NCBI GenBank assembly: GCA_937976375.1 | Contig: CALJRU010000005.1 | Span: 1-40,921, forward strand | Source of the DNA: an uncultured Peptococcaceae bacterium | GTDB taxonomy: Bacteria > Bacillota > Peptococcia > Peptococcales > Peptococcaceae | Direction: 5' to 3' | DNA: 40,921 nt | Shown: piece by piece, positions 34,295 to 40,787 of the stretch | Position numbering within the stretch: the first letter of the stretch is position 1 | Layout: every line of letters begins with the position of its first letter | The notes under the pieces: generated by a model | The model's input: only the letters and a program-made list of their open reading frames with translations | Databases searched by the model: none | What the model was told of the DNA's origin: nothing | Made by a program: the position numbers and the translations under genes

Positions 34295-34759
34295 ATGCTC
34301 AAGCGTCCAGATTGGGATACTTATTTTATGGAGATCACACACATCATTGCCAAGCGCTCCAACTGCCTACGCCGTCACGTCGGCGCCATTCTCGTCAAAG
34401 ATCACCGCATCATCACCACCGGCTACAACGGTGCGCCTCCCGGCATGGCTCACTGCGATGACCTCGGCGGCTGCACCCGCGAACGCATGGGCTTCGCTTC
34501 CGGCGAAGGCCATGAATACTGCCGCGCTCTGCACGCTGAACAAAATGCTGTCATCCAAGCCGCCATCATGGGTGTCTCCATTTCCGGCGCTATCCTCTAC
34601 TGCACCCATTCCCCTTGCAGCCTCTGTGCGCGCATTCTCATTGGCGCTGGCATCGAGCGCGTTGTCTACAGTGGCGAATACCCTGACGGTCTTTCAAAGG
34701 AGCTTTTCAAAGAAGCAGGCATTCCGCTGATCCAGCTTGACTGGCCGCCAGAAAAATAA
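34295..34759 (+). CDS. comEB: Deoxycytidylate (dCMP) deaminase, ComEB-type
   Basis: The protein has 154 residues. Zinc and catalytic residues are in the motif LHAEQNAV and the pair THSPCSLCAR. The N-terminal KRPDWDTYFMEI and the loop GYNGAPPGMAHCDD are typical of ComEB-type dCMP deaminases. The enzyme converts dCMP to dUMP for thymidylate synthesis. In Bacillus the gene lies in the comE operon, but no comEA or comEC is present here, so a housekeeping role is likely. AAAGGAGGT precedes the ATG. Confidence 0.92.
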   Translation: MLKRPDWDTYFMEITHIIAKRSNCLRRHVGAILVKDHRIITTGYNGAPPGMAHCDDLGGCTRERMGFASGEGHEYCRALHAEQNAVIQAAIMGVSISGAILYCTHSPCSLCARILIGAGIERVVYSGEYPDGLSKELFKEAGIPLIQLDWPPEK

Positions 34760-34765
34760 ACCAAC

Positions 34766-34804
34766 AAAAAAGGACGTTCTATCACTCGATAAAACGTCCT
34801 TTTT
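34766..34804. terminator. Bidirectional terminator between comEB and the ybjQ-like gene
   Basis: AAAAAGGACGTT (34767-34778) pairs with AACGTCCTTTTT (34793-34804). A-runs on one side and T-runs on the other let it work for both convergent units. Confidence 0.9.
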
Positions 34805-34805
34805 A

Positions 34806-35117
34806 TTATACAAACTTTACTGCTGTGCCGCTCACCATCACAGCCGCTGCGCCGTCAGCCATGCTCATGCTGCTGTAGTTCACGCCTACAATGGCATCCG
34901 CATCCATTTCGTCAGCCTGCTGCTCCATTTTCTGGGTGGCTGCATCTGCCGCCATTTCCAGCAAGTCTGAGTAGCTCTTGAGCTCACCACCGACCACTGA
35001 CTTGAATGCTTGGCCCAAATCTTTGACAGCATTCTTGCTGAATGCAGCACTGCCGCGCACCAGCCCAATGATCTTACAGTCTTCTTCATTAATCGCGGAT
35101 AAAGTTGTTATTAACAT
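34806..35117 (-). CDS. YbjQ/UPF0145 (DUF74) heavy-metal-binding-domain family protein
   Basis: The protein has 103 residues. The family pattern is visible: an early strand (LITTLSAI), GLVRGSAAFSKN, the SDLLEMAADAATQKMEQQA helix, and ADAIVGVNYSSMSM. Known members form small pentameric rings; their function is unknown. The ATG at 35117 follows AAAGGG and gives the family length. It is the last gene of a five-gene operon with a ribbon-helix-helix protein, two membrane proteins and an SPFH protein. Confidence 0.85.
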   Translation of the reverse strand: MLITTLSAINEEDCKIIGLVRGSAAFSKNAVKDLGQAFKSVVGGELKSYSDLLEMAADAATQKMEQQADEMDADAIVGVNYSSMSMADGAAAVMVSGTAVKFV

Positions 35118-35133
35118 AGTCACAACCCTTTCA

Positions 35134-35310
35134 TCATTCGTTGTTCTTTTTCTCGCGGCCCGCTTTCCGTACCGCATCTGTCAATAAAAATTCAATCTGC
35201 CCATTGATCGAGCGAAATTCATTCTCTGCCCAATGAGCCAATGCATCATACAACTCCGGGGATAGACGCAGCACGATTTGTTTGCGGTCTTTCTTGTTGC
35301 TTTGCGTCAT
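35134..35310 (-). CDS. Ribbon-helix-helix (Arc/CopG-like) DNA-binding protein
   Basis: The protein has 58 residues. An N-terminal basic strand (KDRKQIVLRLSPELYDAL) is followed by helices (WAENEFRSINGQIEFLL), the standard ribbon-helix-helix fold; RSINGQIEFLL is the second-helix signature. Such proteins bind DNA as dimers on palindromic sites. The start at 35310 lies seven bases after GAGGAGG. No toxin gene is beside it, so it is not a toxin-antitoxin antitoxin in the usual sense. It probably represses its own operon through the palindrome at 37350-37370. Confidence 0.85.
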   Translation of the reverse strand: MTQSNKKDRKQIVLRLSPELYDALAHWAENEFRSINGQIEFLLTDAVRKAGREKKNNE

Positions 35311-35344
35311 CGCCGCGCCTCCTCTCACGATTCATTATACGCAA

Positions 35345-35872
35345 TTACGCGCGCCAGAGCCAGAAAAAATAAATCACTGTAATCAAAAGCAATACTGCCA
35401 CAAAGCCAATGGCCACTGCACCGCTCATGGCTGTAGCTGCACCGCATGCAATAGCAATGGTTACTTCTGTGAGATACCAAAAGAAAGCCGCTATGAGCAC
35501 ACCCATGACATTCATCATTAAACGGCTGCCGCGAATGATGTCTTCCGCTGGGCGCTTGATCAGAAACACCGGCACATTGATCCAGCGCGGAAACCACTCA
35601 GATATGACAATCAGCGCGCAGCAAAGCAAATCCACGCCCCAAAGGAGCCACAGAGACCACTTGCTGCCATAACCGTCCACTTCGCCAGATGCGCCGAAAT
35701 GGGTAGGAATGATTTCCGGCAGTGAGCCATAGGTCATGATCAGGCGCACCAAAGGAATAATGAGGCAAATCGCTATCACCACGATCAGCAAGACATCCAC
35801 TTTATTAAACGACAACCGTTTCGGCCATTCTTCAATGACCCGAGCGCCGCGCTTTTCTGTATACCTTTTCAT
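35345..35872 (-). CDS. DUF1648-type membrane protein
   Basis: The protein has 175 residues and four membrane helices near residues 30-48, 75-93, 118-138 and 145-170. The loop LPEIIPTHFGASGEVDGYG after the first helix is the DUF1648 signature, also found in SdpI-type proteins. It is a paralogue of the next gene upstream (35893-36403): both begin with a basic stretch followed by EEWP or VEWP, and both carry a central RPAE(D/E)II(R/H)G motif. Function unknown. The ATG at 35872 lies eight bases after AGGAGG; a GTG one codon earlier is less likely. Confidence 0.8.
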   Translation of the reverse strand: MKRYTEKRGARVIEEWPKRLSFNKVDVLLIVVIAICLIIPLVRLIMTYGSLPEIIPTHFGASGEVDGYGSKWSLWLLWGVDLLCCALIVISEWFPRWINVPVFLIKRPAEDIIRGSRLMMNVMGVLIAAFFWYLTEVTIAIACGAATAMSGAVAIGFVAVLLLITVIYFFWLWRA

Positions 35873-35892
35873 CACCAGCGCCTCCTATTTGC

Positions 35893-36403
35893 CTATTCTC
35901 TTTCCGTATATTTACCACGTTTCAGCCAAGTCATATACACAATTCCCATGACTGCAATCAGAACGATTGCTGCAATAAGCGCCCCTGTATGAAAGACTTT
36001 TCCTAACAAACTTATTTCCAGTATGTAGGCAAAAAACAATACTAAAATGCACCCTGTAAGGCCAGAAAACAGGCGCATGCCATGAATGATCTCTTCTGCT
36101 GGACGACAGATCAGTTCATCCGCCACAAAAATTGGCCGCGAAAAAACAATCTGCGCGATTGCTGAAGCAGCACAAAGCAGATCGGCGCCAGCAACAACAA
36201 TCAACAGCCATTTGGTTGCGGCTTCGCCAGCCAATGAAATCTCTGCTGGCAAGCTGCCGTAGGCAAACGCCATATGCCCGCCCAATAGGCACCAGCGCAA
36301 ACGCTACAATCAGCACAATGAACACTTTATCCCACAAAGCAAGCGGCATTTCTTCCGGCCACTCGACAATGATGCGGTTGCTGCGTTTGTAATCGGATTT
36401 CAT
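35893..36403 (-). pseudogene. Second DUF1648-like membrane protein, frameshifted
   Basis: Two overlapping frames together make one protein of ~169 residues. The N-terminal part (MKSDYKRSN to ALVPIG, ~36 residues) is in one frame, and the rest (HMAFAYGSLPAEI to the C-terminus) in another. The switch lies in the run CCCGCCC at 36277-36283; removing one base there restores a continuous protein that aligns with the paralogue at 35345-35872. It may be a true mutation, phase variation or a sequencing error. The DUF1648 loop is shortened relative to the paralogue. AAAGGTGG precedes the ATG. Confidence 0.75.
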
Positions 36404-36417
36404 AGCAGCCACCACCT

Positions 36418-37320
36418 TTAGTACAGGCTGCCGCTGTTGACCACTGGCTGAGGATCGTGATTGGCACAGAGCACCACGAGCAAATTGGAAATCATGGCCG
36501 CCTTGCGTTCGTCGTCCAGCTGCACCATATCGCTCTTATCCAACTCTTGCAGCGCCATTTCTACCATGCCAACCGCCCCATCAACGATCATGGAACGTGC
36601 ATCAATAATCGCCGCTGCCTGCTGACGCTGCAGCATCGCCGAAGCAATTTCAGGTGCATAGGCCAGATGCGTAATGCGTGCTTCGAGAATTTCCAGACCG
36701 GCAATGTGCACCTTGGACTGGATTTCTTCCTTGAGACGATCGGCCACTTCCTGGCTGGAGCCCTGCAAGGATTTTTCTGCATCGTTGTTAAACCCATCGT
36801 ATGGATACTGGCGCACAATGCTGCGCAGTGCGGCATCGCTCTGAGTAGAGAGATAATCTTCGTAGTCGTCCACATCGAACACGGCTTTGGCGGTGTTCGT
36901 CACACGCCAAATTACAACAATGCCGATCATGACCGGATTTCCGAGTTCGTCGTTGATTTTCTGCTGGCCGCTTTCCAGTGTCATCGCTTTGAGACTGATT
37001 TTGCTCGATTTGCCATAACGCACAGGACTGCAGAATGGGTTGTACCAATAAAATCCTTCACCCTTGATGGTGCCGGAATATTTCCCAAACAGCGTCAGCA
37101 CCATGGCTTCATTTGGACGAATCACCGCAAAGCCACCCAATAAAAACAATGCCACAATAACCAATAACACACAGATTACAATTCCCAGCGCTCCACCGAC
37201 AAATAATAACGAAAACGCTGCCACAACAATTACAGCCAACAACACAAACAACATAAGAAAGCCATTGACTGTTGCCATCTTACGTTCATCCATGCCGGCA
37301 TTTTGCAGATCTTTTGTCAT
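36418..37320 (-). CDS. SPFH/Band-7 domain membrane protein
   Basis: The protein has 300 residues. Two N-terminal membrane helices (~19-38 and ~43-63) precede the Band-7/SPFH domain (~65-270), starting GGFAVIRPNEAMVLTLFGKY. The helical part DRLKEEIQSKVHIAGLEILE with ARITHLAYAPEIASAMLQRQ is typical of stomatin/prohibitin-like proteins. They form large oligomeric rings on membranes and organise lipid domains or proteases. It is the first gene of the five-gene operon, transcribed from the promoter and operator at 37350-37401. The start has GAAGGA close by. Confidence 0.9.
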   Translation of the reverse strand: MTKDLQNAGMDERKMATVNGFLMLFVLLAVIVVAAFSLLFVGGALGIVICVLLVIVALFLLGGFAVIRPNEAMVLTLFGKYSGTIKGEGFYWYNPFCSPVRYGKSSKISLKAMTLESGQQKINDELGNPVMIGIVVIWRVTNTAKAVFDVDDYEDYLSTQSDAALRSIVRQYPYDGFNNDAEKSLQGSSQEVADRLKEEIQSKVHIAGLEILEARITHLAYAPEIASAMLQRQQAAAIIDARSMIVDGAVGMVEMALQELDKSDMVQLDDERKAAMISNLLVVLCANHDPQPVVNSGSLY

Positions 37321-37349
37321 TGTCCTTCATCCTTTCTGGTTACATCAAT

Positions 37350-37370
37350 GTGATATCATTTTGATATCAC
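37350..37370. promoter_or_regulatory. 21-bp palindromic operator before the SPFH operon
   Basis: GTGATATCA and TGATATCAC form perfect 9-bp arms around the centre TTT. The site lies 29 bases before the SPFH start codon and over the expected transcription start. The symmetric repeats suit a ribbon-helix-helix dimer pair, and such a regulator is encoded in the same operon. Confidence 0.8.
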
Positions 37371-37371
37371 C

Positions 37372-37401
37372 ATTTTACCATGCGCACCTCAATCCTCGCA
37401 A
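37372..37401 (-). promoter_or_regulatory. Promoter of the SPFH operon
   Basis: On the minus strand TTGCGA (37396-37401) and TAAAAT (37372-37377) are separated by 18 bases. The palindrome follows directly, so a bound regulator would block initiation or early elongation. Confidence 0.55.
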
Positions 37402-37410
37402 CAAAAACAT

Positions 37411-37440
37411 TTGCACAACTGTGGAAAACTTCTATATACT
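37411..37440 (+). promoter_or_regulatory. Promoter of the nitroreductase-isochorismatase pair
   Basis: TTGCAC (37411-37416) and TATACT (37435-37440) are separated by 18 bases. Its -35 is only nine bases from that of the divergent SPFH promoter. Confidence 0.55.
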
Positions 37441-37463
37441 ATGTGGAGAAAGGAGCGATCATT

Positions 37464-37961
37464 ATGAACGCATTATTTCATCGCACAAGCATCCGTACAT
37501 TTACCGACGAACCCGTCAGCCGTGAGGACATCCTCAACATACTGCGTGCTGGCATGCAGGCCCCATCAGCCACTAACCAACAGCCTTGGGAATTCTATGT
37601 GGTCACCGACAAAGCCACATTGAAGGCCCTGGCTGGCGCTTCGCCATACGGCGCATTCACGGAAAACGCCGCGGCCGCCATTGTCTCCTGTTATCGCAAA
37701 GACTGCCGTGTGCCACAATTCGCCGAAATCGATCTGTCCATCTGCATGGAAAACATCTGGCTTGCCACCGACAGCCTTGGGCTGGGCGGCACCTGGATCG
37801 GCATTGCTCCTCTGGAAGATCGCATGCAGGCTGTGGAAAAAATTCTCGACATTCCAGACAACCTGCGCGCCTTTGCCCTCTTCCCGCTCGGACATCCTGC
37901 CGAAGAAAAACAACAGCAGGATCGCTTTGACGAAAGCCGCATCCACTGGTGGCAGGCATGA
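37464..37961 (+). CDS. Nitroreductase-family FMN oxidoreductase
   Basis: The protein has 165 residues. FMN-binding features are the N-terminal HRTSIRTF, APSATNQQPWEFYVV near residue 33, and GLGGTWIGIAPLED near 108. The family uses FMN to reduce nitro compounds, quinones or flavins; the natural substrate is unknown. The ATG at 37464 has AAGGAG upstream; the frame extends earlier but without family similarity. It overlaps the next gene by four bases (ATGA), so the two are translationally coupled. Confidence 0.9.
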   Translation: MNALFHRTSIRTFTDEPVSREDILNILRAGMQAPSATNQQPWEFYVVTDKATLKALAGASPYGAFTENAAAAIVSCYRKDCRVPQFAEIDLSICMENIWLATDSLGLGGTWIGIAPLEDRMQAVEKILDIPDNLRAFALFPLGHPAEEKQQQDRFDESRIHWWQA

Positions 37962-38602
37962 GCGATTATCTCTCCCCGCACTATGCGCAGAGCGCGCTCG
38001 TCATCATCGATTTCCAAAACGACTGCGTGCTGCCTGGCGCTGCCATGGAAATTCCCGGAAGCATGGATGTGCTGCCTTCCTTGACAGCGCTCTGCCAACA
38101 TATGCGCGAAGCTGATCGGCCGATTTTCCACATTGTCCGCGCCTATTTGCCAGATGGCAGCAACGTCGATCTCTGCCGTCGCAGCGCAGTGGAAGCAGGG
38201 ACGGCGTTGCTCACCCCTTTTAGCCGCGGTGCGGATTTTCCCGATGTGCTGAAACCCACCGATGCTCCGCCTCTCAACTGGGATCATCTGCTGACTGGCC
38301 AGGTACAGCGCATCGGCAGCCAGGACTACGTTCTTTATAAACCACGCTGGGGCGCTTTTTATCAAACCTCGCTTGAAAATTCTCTGCGCACGCTGGGCAT
38401 CGACACGCTGATTTTCGCTGGCTGCAATTTTCCAAATTGCCCGCGCACCTCAATATACGAAGCCAGCGAACGCGATTTTCGACTCGTTTTGGCGCAGGAT
38501 GCCATGTCCGGTCTCTACCAGCAGGGAATCGATGAACTAAAAAACATCGGCGTCACGATCACAAGCAGCCAGGACATTATTTCCGCATTCGTCAAAGGCT
38601 AA
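37958..38602 (+). CDS. Isochorismatase-like cysteine hydrolase
   Basis: The protein has 214 residues. The triad of the isochorismatase/nicotinamidase superfamily is visible: Asp in ALVIIDFQND, Lys in LYKPRWGAF, and Cys in GCNFPNCPRTSIYEA. Members hydrolyse isochorismate, nicotinamide, N-carbamoyl amides or related amides. Isochorismate synthesis genes are absent, so siderophore or menaquinone use is not supported. The ATG overlaps the stop of the nitroreductase; a GTG three codons earlier is possible but less likely. Confidence 0.88.
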   Translation: MSDYLSPHYAQSALVIIDFQNDCVLPGAAMEIPGSMDVLPSLTALCQHMREADRPIFHIVRAYLPDGSNVDLCRRSAVEAGTALLTPFSRGADFPDVLKPTDAPPLNWDHLLTGQVQRIGSQDYVLYKPRWGAFYQTSLENSLRTLGIDTLIFAGCNFPNCPRTSIYEASERDFRLVLAQDAMSGLYQQGIDELKNIGVTITSSQDIISAFVKG

Positions 38603-38639
38603 TTGCCAGAAGCCGCTCCCTGACAGCGTTTCATCGCCT

Positions 38640-38655
38640 GTCAAAGCACTTTGAC
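38640..38655. repeat. Perfect 16-bp inverted repeat before the XRE gene
   Basis: GTCAAAG and CTTTGAC flank a CA centre in the 145-base gap between the isochorismatase-like gene and the XRE gene. It is a possible operator for the XRE protein or part of a terminator, although no T-run follows. Confidence 0.45.
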
Positions 38656-38747
38656 GAGGCCAAAACACCGTTTGTCCAGCCCTTTTGATGGCGCGTTTTT
38701 ACATTTTCTGCAACAATGAGTTCACAAACAAAGGAGGTTCAGAAAGC

Positions 38748-39344
38748 ATGGAACTTGGAACACAGATCAAACAATATCGTAAGGAACTTGACATCTCTCA
38801 AGACGAATTGGCAGAACGCATCTTTGTATCGCGGCAATCCATTTCGAACTGGGAAAACAACAAAACCTATCCCGACATTCATACTCTGTTGTTGTTGAGC
38901 GACGTCTTTTCTGTATCTCTGGACGAACTTATTAAAGGAGATGTAGAAGAAATGAAACATGAAATTGTTGAACAAGAACGCGTAGGTTTTCAACGCGACT
39001 CGATGCTTTTTACCATCGGCATGGCTGCGACCGTGCTCACGGCGGTACCACTTTTCGTTCTCGCGGATACCTGGGGAATCATCATCTGGGCGTTTATTTT
39101 CAGCCTCTGCACTTACTACTGCGGACGCGTGGAGCTCTACAAAAAAATGTACGACATCCAAACTTACAAAGAAATACTTGCCTTTGATCAAGGCGCCAGC
39201 TTGGACGATCTTGCCGTCATCCGCACCCAGCGTCCAAAACACCGTTGGCCACGAACCATCGCCATGATCATCGCAGCCGCCCTTATCGGCGGCGCCATCA
39301 TCTACGGCAGCATGGCCCTGTTCGACTGGCTCGGCCTCTTCTAA
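38748..39344 (+). CDS. XRE-family regulator with C-terminal membrane domain
   Basis: The protein has 198 residues. Residues ~5-60 form a Cro/C1-type helix-turn-helix (ISQDELAERIFVSRQSISNW). The linker is acidic. Residues ~85-130 form two membrane helices and the last ~30 residues a third (TIAMIIAAALIGGAIIYG). The combination suggests a regulator attached to the membrane that could sense envelope state, as in other Bacillota HTH-membrane proteins. Its targets are unknown. AAGGAGG lies ten bases before the ATG at 38748. Confidence 0.87.
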   Translation: MELGTQIKQYRKELDISQDELAERIFVSRQSISNWENNKTYPDIHTLLLLSDVFSVSLDELIKGDVEEMKHEIVEQERVGFQRDSMLFTIGMAATVLTAVPLFVLADTWGIIIWAFIFSLCTYYCGRVELYKKMYDIQTYKEILAFDQGASLDDLAVIRTQRPKHRWPRTIAMIIAAALIGGAIIYGSMALFDWLGLF

Positions 39345-39346
39345 AC

Positions 39347-39402
39347 AAAAATAAGAGCACTTGCAGTCATCTCAAACGATGACTGCAAGTGCTCTTATTT
39401 TT
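39347..39402. terminator. Bidirectional terminator with a 25-bp perfect stem
   Basis: A 25-base arm (39347-39371) pairs without mismatch with 39378-39402 around a six-base loop. The A-rich and T-rich ends make it usable on both strands, for the XRE gene and the convergent NA37-like gene. Confidence 0.92.
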
Positions 39403-39407
39403 TAATT

Positions 39408-40415
39408 TTATTTGCTCGTCAAATGTTCAATGCCACGAATGCTGATGGTGGTGGTACCATCCTGCTCCATGCGAATCTCCACACGCTCTGGATCGTCGTA
39501 CCACTCTGCTGGAATGGTTAGTGTGATTTCGCCGTCGGCGACCAACTTATAGGTCTCAGTCTGCTTCTGTGCAAAACCGCGTTCAAGCACCAGATTTTCT
39601 GGTAAGTTGGCGTAGCTCACCTCACCCATGAAAGCACTCTGCATCTGGATGGAATCTGGGAACGTTTTTTCAGCCAGCGTGCGCGTTTCAACAATGTCGC
39701 TTTCACGAGCGTTATCCGCCAAAAAATGCTTCGCACGCGCCAGCGCTTCCACAGGGTCCTGTGAATAATCGTCAGCGACCGCCAGCGTCATCTGGCGAAT
39801 GTGACGATAGCTGTCACGACTCGACGGTTCGGTGATGCAGCCAAGCACCACCTCTTCGAAAATGCGCACCGTTTCCTTCTCATGCTTCAGTTTGATGTCA
39901 CACAAACGAATGCCGAAGTCTTCCAAATTGATAAACGCATAGCCTTTCACACGCTGCGTGGGCTGCGGCATGATCGAGTGATGCACAGCGATGGACGCCG
40001 AAAGTTTTCCCTCTTCATCTGCCTCCACCTGATGGGTATAGGCCAGCTTATCGGCCAGCGCCAAAATAGCCAAATAAGGAACACCCAACTCTGTGACAAA
40101 TCGTGCCAAAATCAAATGATAGTTGTCTTCCACTGCCATTTCACGCAATTCACCGAAGAACAGGCTTGCCAGCCATTTCGAATAGTCAACAAGGCTTTCA
40201 CCACCCTGCACATATTCCCGCGTGCGCCGCGGTACTGGACTGTTTTCGACAAACTGAGCATGGCTTGCCGCCGGGTCTTCCAGACCGCGCTCAATATGGT
40301 GAGTGATGTATTCAATCATTACCGCATTGTGCGGATTAAGCGATCGCTCCGAGAGCACCTCTTGGACGCCGATGGCGTCAAAAACATGCAAAATAGCTTC
40401 CTGAATCTGTATCAT
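39408..40415 (-). CDS. Nucleoid-associated protein, NA37/YejK-like
   Basis: The protein has 335 residues, the usual length. It resembles the 37-kDa nucleoid-associated protein family (PF04245): N-terminal IQIQEAILHVFDA, middle stretch SLVDYSKWLASLFFGELREM, and KGYAFINLEDFGIRLCDIKL. Members bind the nucleoid in proteobacteria; their role in Bacillota is not clear. A clean promoter lies upstream at 40451-40479, and an AGAAGG site precedes the ATG. Confidence 0.82.
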   Translation of the reverse strand: MIQIQEAILHVFDAIGVQEVLSERSLNPHNAVMIEYITHHIERGLEDPAASHAQFVENSPVPRRTREYVQGGESLVDYSKWLASLFFGELREMAVEDNYHLILARFVTELGVPYLAILALADKLAYTHQVEADEEGKLSASIAVHHSIMPQPTQRVKGYAFINLEDFGIRLCDIKLKHEKETVRIFEEVVLGCITEPSSRDSYRHIRQMTLAVADDYSQDPVEALARAKHFLADNARESDIVETRTLAEKTFPDSIQMQSAFMGEVSYANLPENLVLERGFAQKQTETYKLVADGEITLTIPAEWYDDPERVEIRMEQDGTTTISIRGIEHLTSK

Positions 40416-40450
40416 GAAACGCCTTCTTTCTCATTCATTCCAGTTTCCCC

Positions 40451-40479
40451 AGTATACCCGAGGCATCTAAACGATGCAA
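40451..40479 (-). promoter_or_regulatory. Promoter of the NA37-like gene
   Basis: On the minus strand TTGCAT (40474-40479) and TATACT (40451-40456) are separated by 17 bases, 36 bases before the ATG. Confidence 0.65.
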
Positions 40480-40523
40480 GCCTTTCTATTACAATCAATT
40501 ATGCATAACACTTCGGTTTTAGG

Positions 40524-40552
40524 TTGCACATTTCCCAGCTACCCCGTAAAAT
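40524..40552 (+). promoter_or_regulatory. Promoter of the truncated brnQ
   Basis: TTGCAC (40524-40529) and TAAAAT (40547-40552) are separated by 17 bases, 55 bases before the ATG. Confidence 0.5.
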
Positions 40553-40607
40553 AGGTGTTATATACGGCCTATTCACGTATCATAACATCAAAGGGGGATT
40601 ACTGTAA

Positions 40608-40754
40608 ATGAATCGAAGAGTCAAAGACTTGATCATCGTCGGGTTCGCGCTGTTCTCCATGTTTCTGGGCGCAGGCAACCTGATCTTTCCACCATATCTC
40701 GGTTTGCACGCTGGCGATACTTGGTTCCCAGTCCTTATTGGTTTCATTATCTCC
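40608..40754 (+). pseudogene. brnQ: 5' fragment of branched-chain amino acid transporter BrnQ
   Basis: The first ~49 codons match the LIVCS (BrnQ) family start: MFLGAGNLIFPPYLG and the following GDTWFPVLIGFIIS. The normal sequence would continue SDVGL-like into the second helix, but here it changes abruptly to unrelated residues after about 40754 and stops at 40808. The upstream promoter and AAAGGGGG site are intact. The 3' part is therefore lost or replaced by other DNA; the family has about 430-450 residues. Confidence 0.8.
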
Positions 40755-40787
40755 ATGTATGCATTTTGTTTCTATATTGTAATTCAT
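40743..40787 (-). pseudogene. 5' fragment of a transsulfuration-type PLP enzyme gene
   Basis: On the minus strand an ATG at 40787, with GGAG upstream, starts MNYNIETKCIHGDNE, the usual start of the Cys/Met metabolism PLP family (methionine gamma-lyase, cystathionine or O-acetylhomoserine enzymes). After ~15 codons the frame runs antisense through brnQ, so only this start and its upstream region (to 40921) belong to that gene. The fragment is AT-rich, unlike its neighbours. Confidence 0.65.

Noticed and set aside
35134..35310. Toxin-antitoxin pair
   Set aside because: The ribbon-helix-helix protein has no toxin-like neighbour; the flanking genes are YbjQ and DUF1648 families.
40599..40787. 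62-codon minus-strand gene at the right end
   Set aside because: Only its first ~15 codons are gene-like; the rest is antisense brnQ. It is a junction product and not a complete gene.
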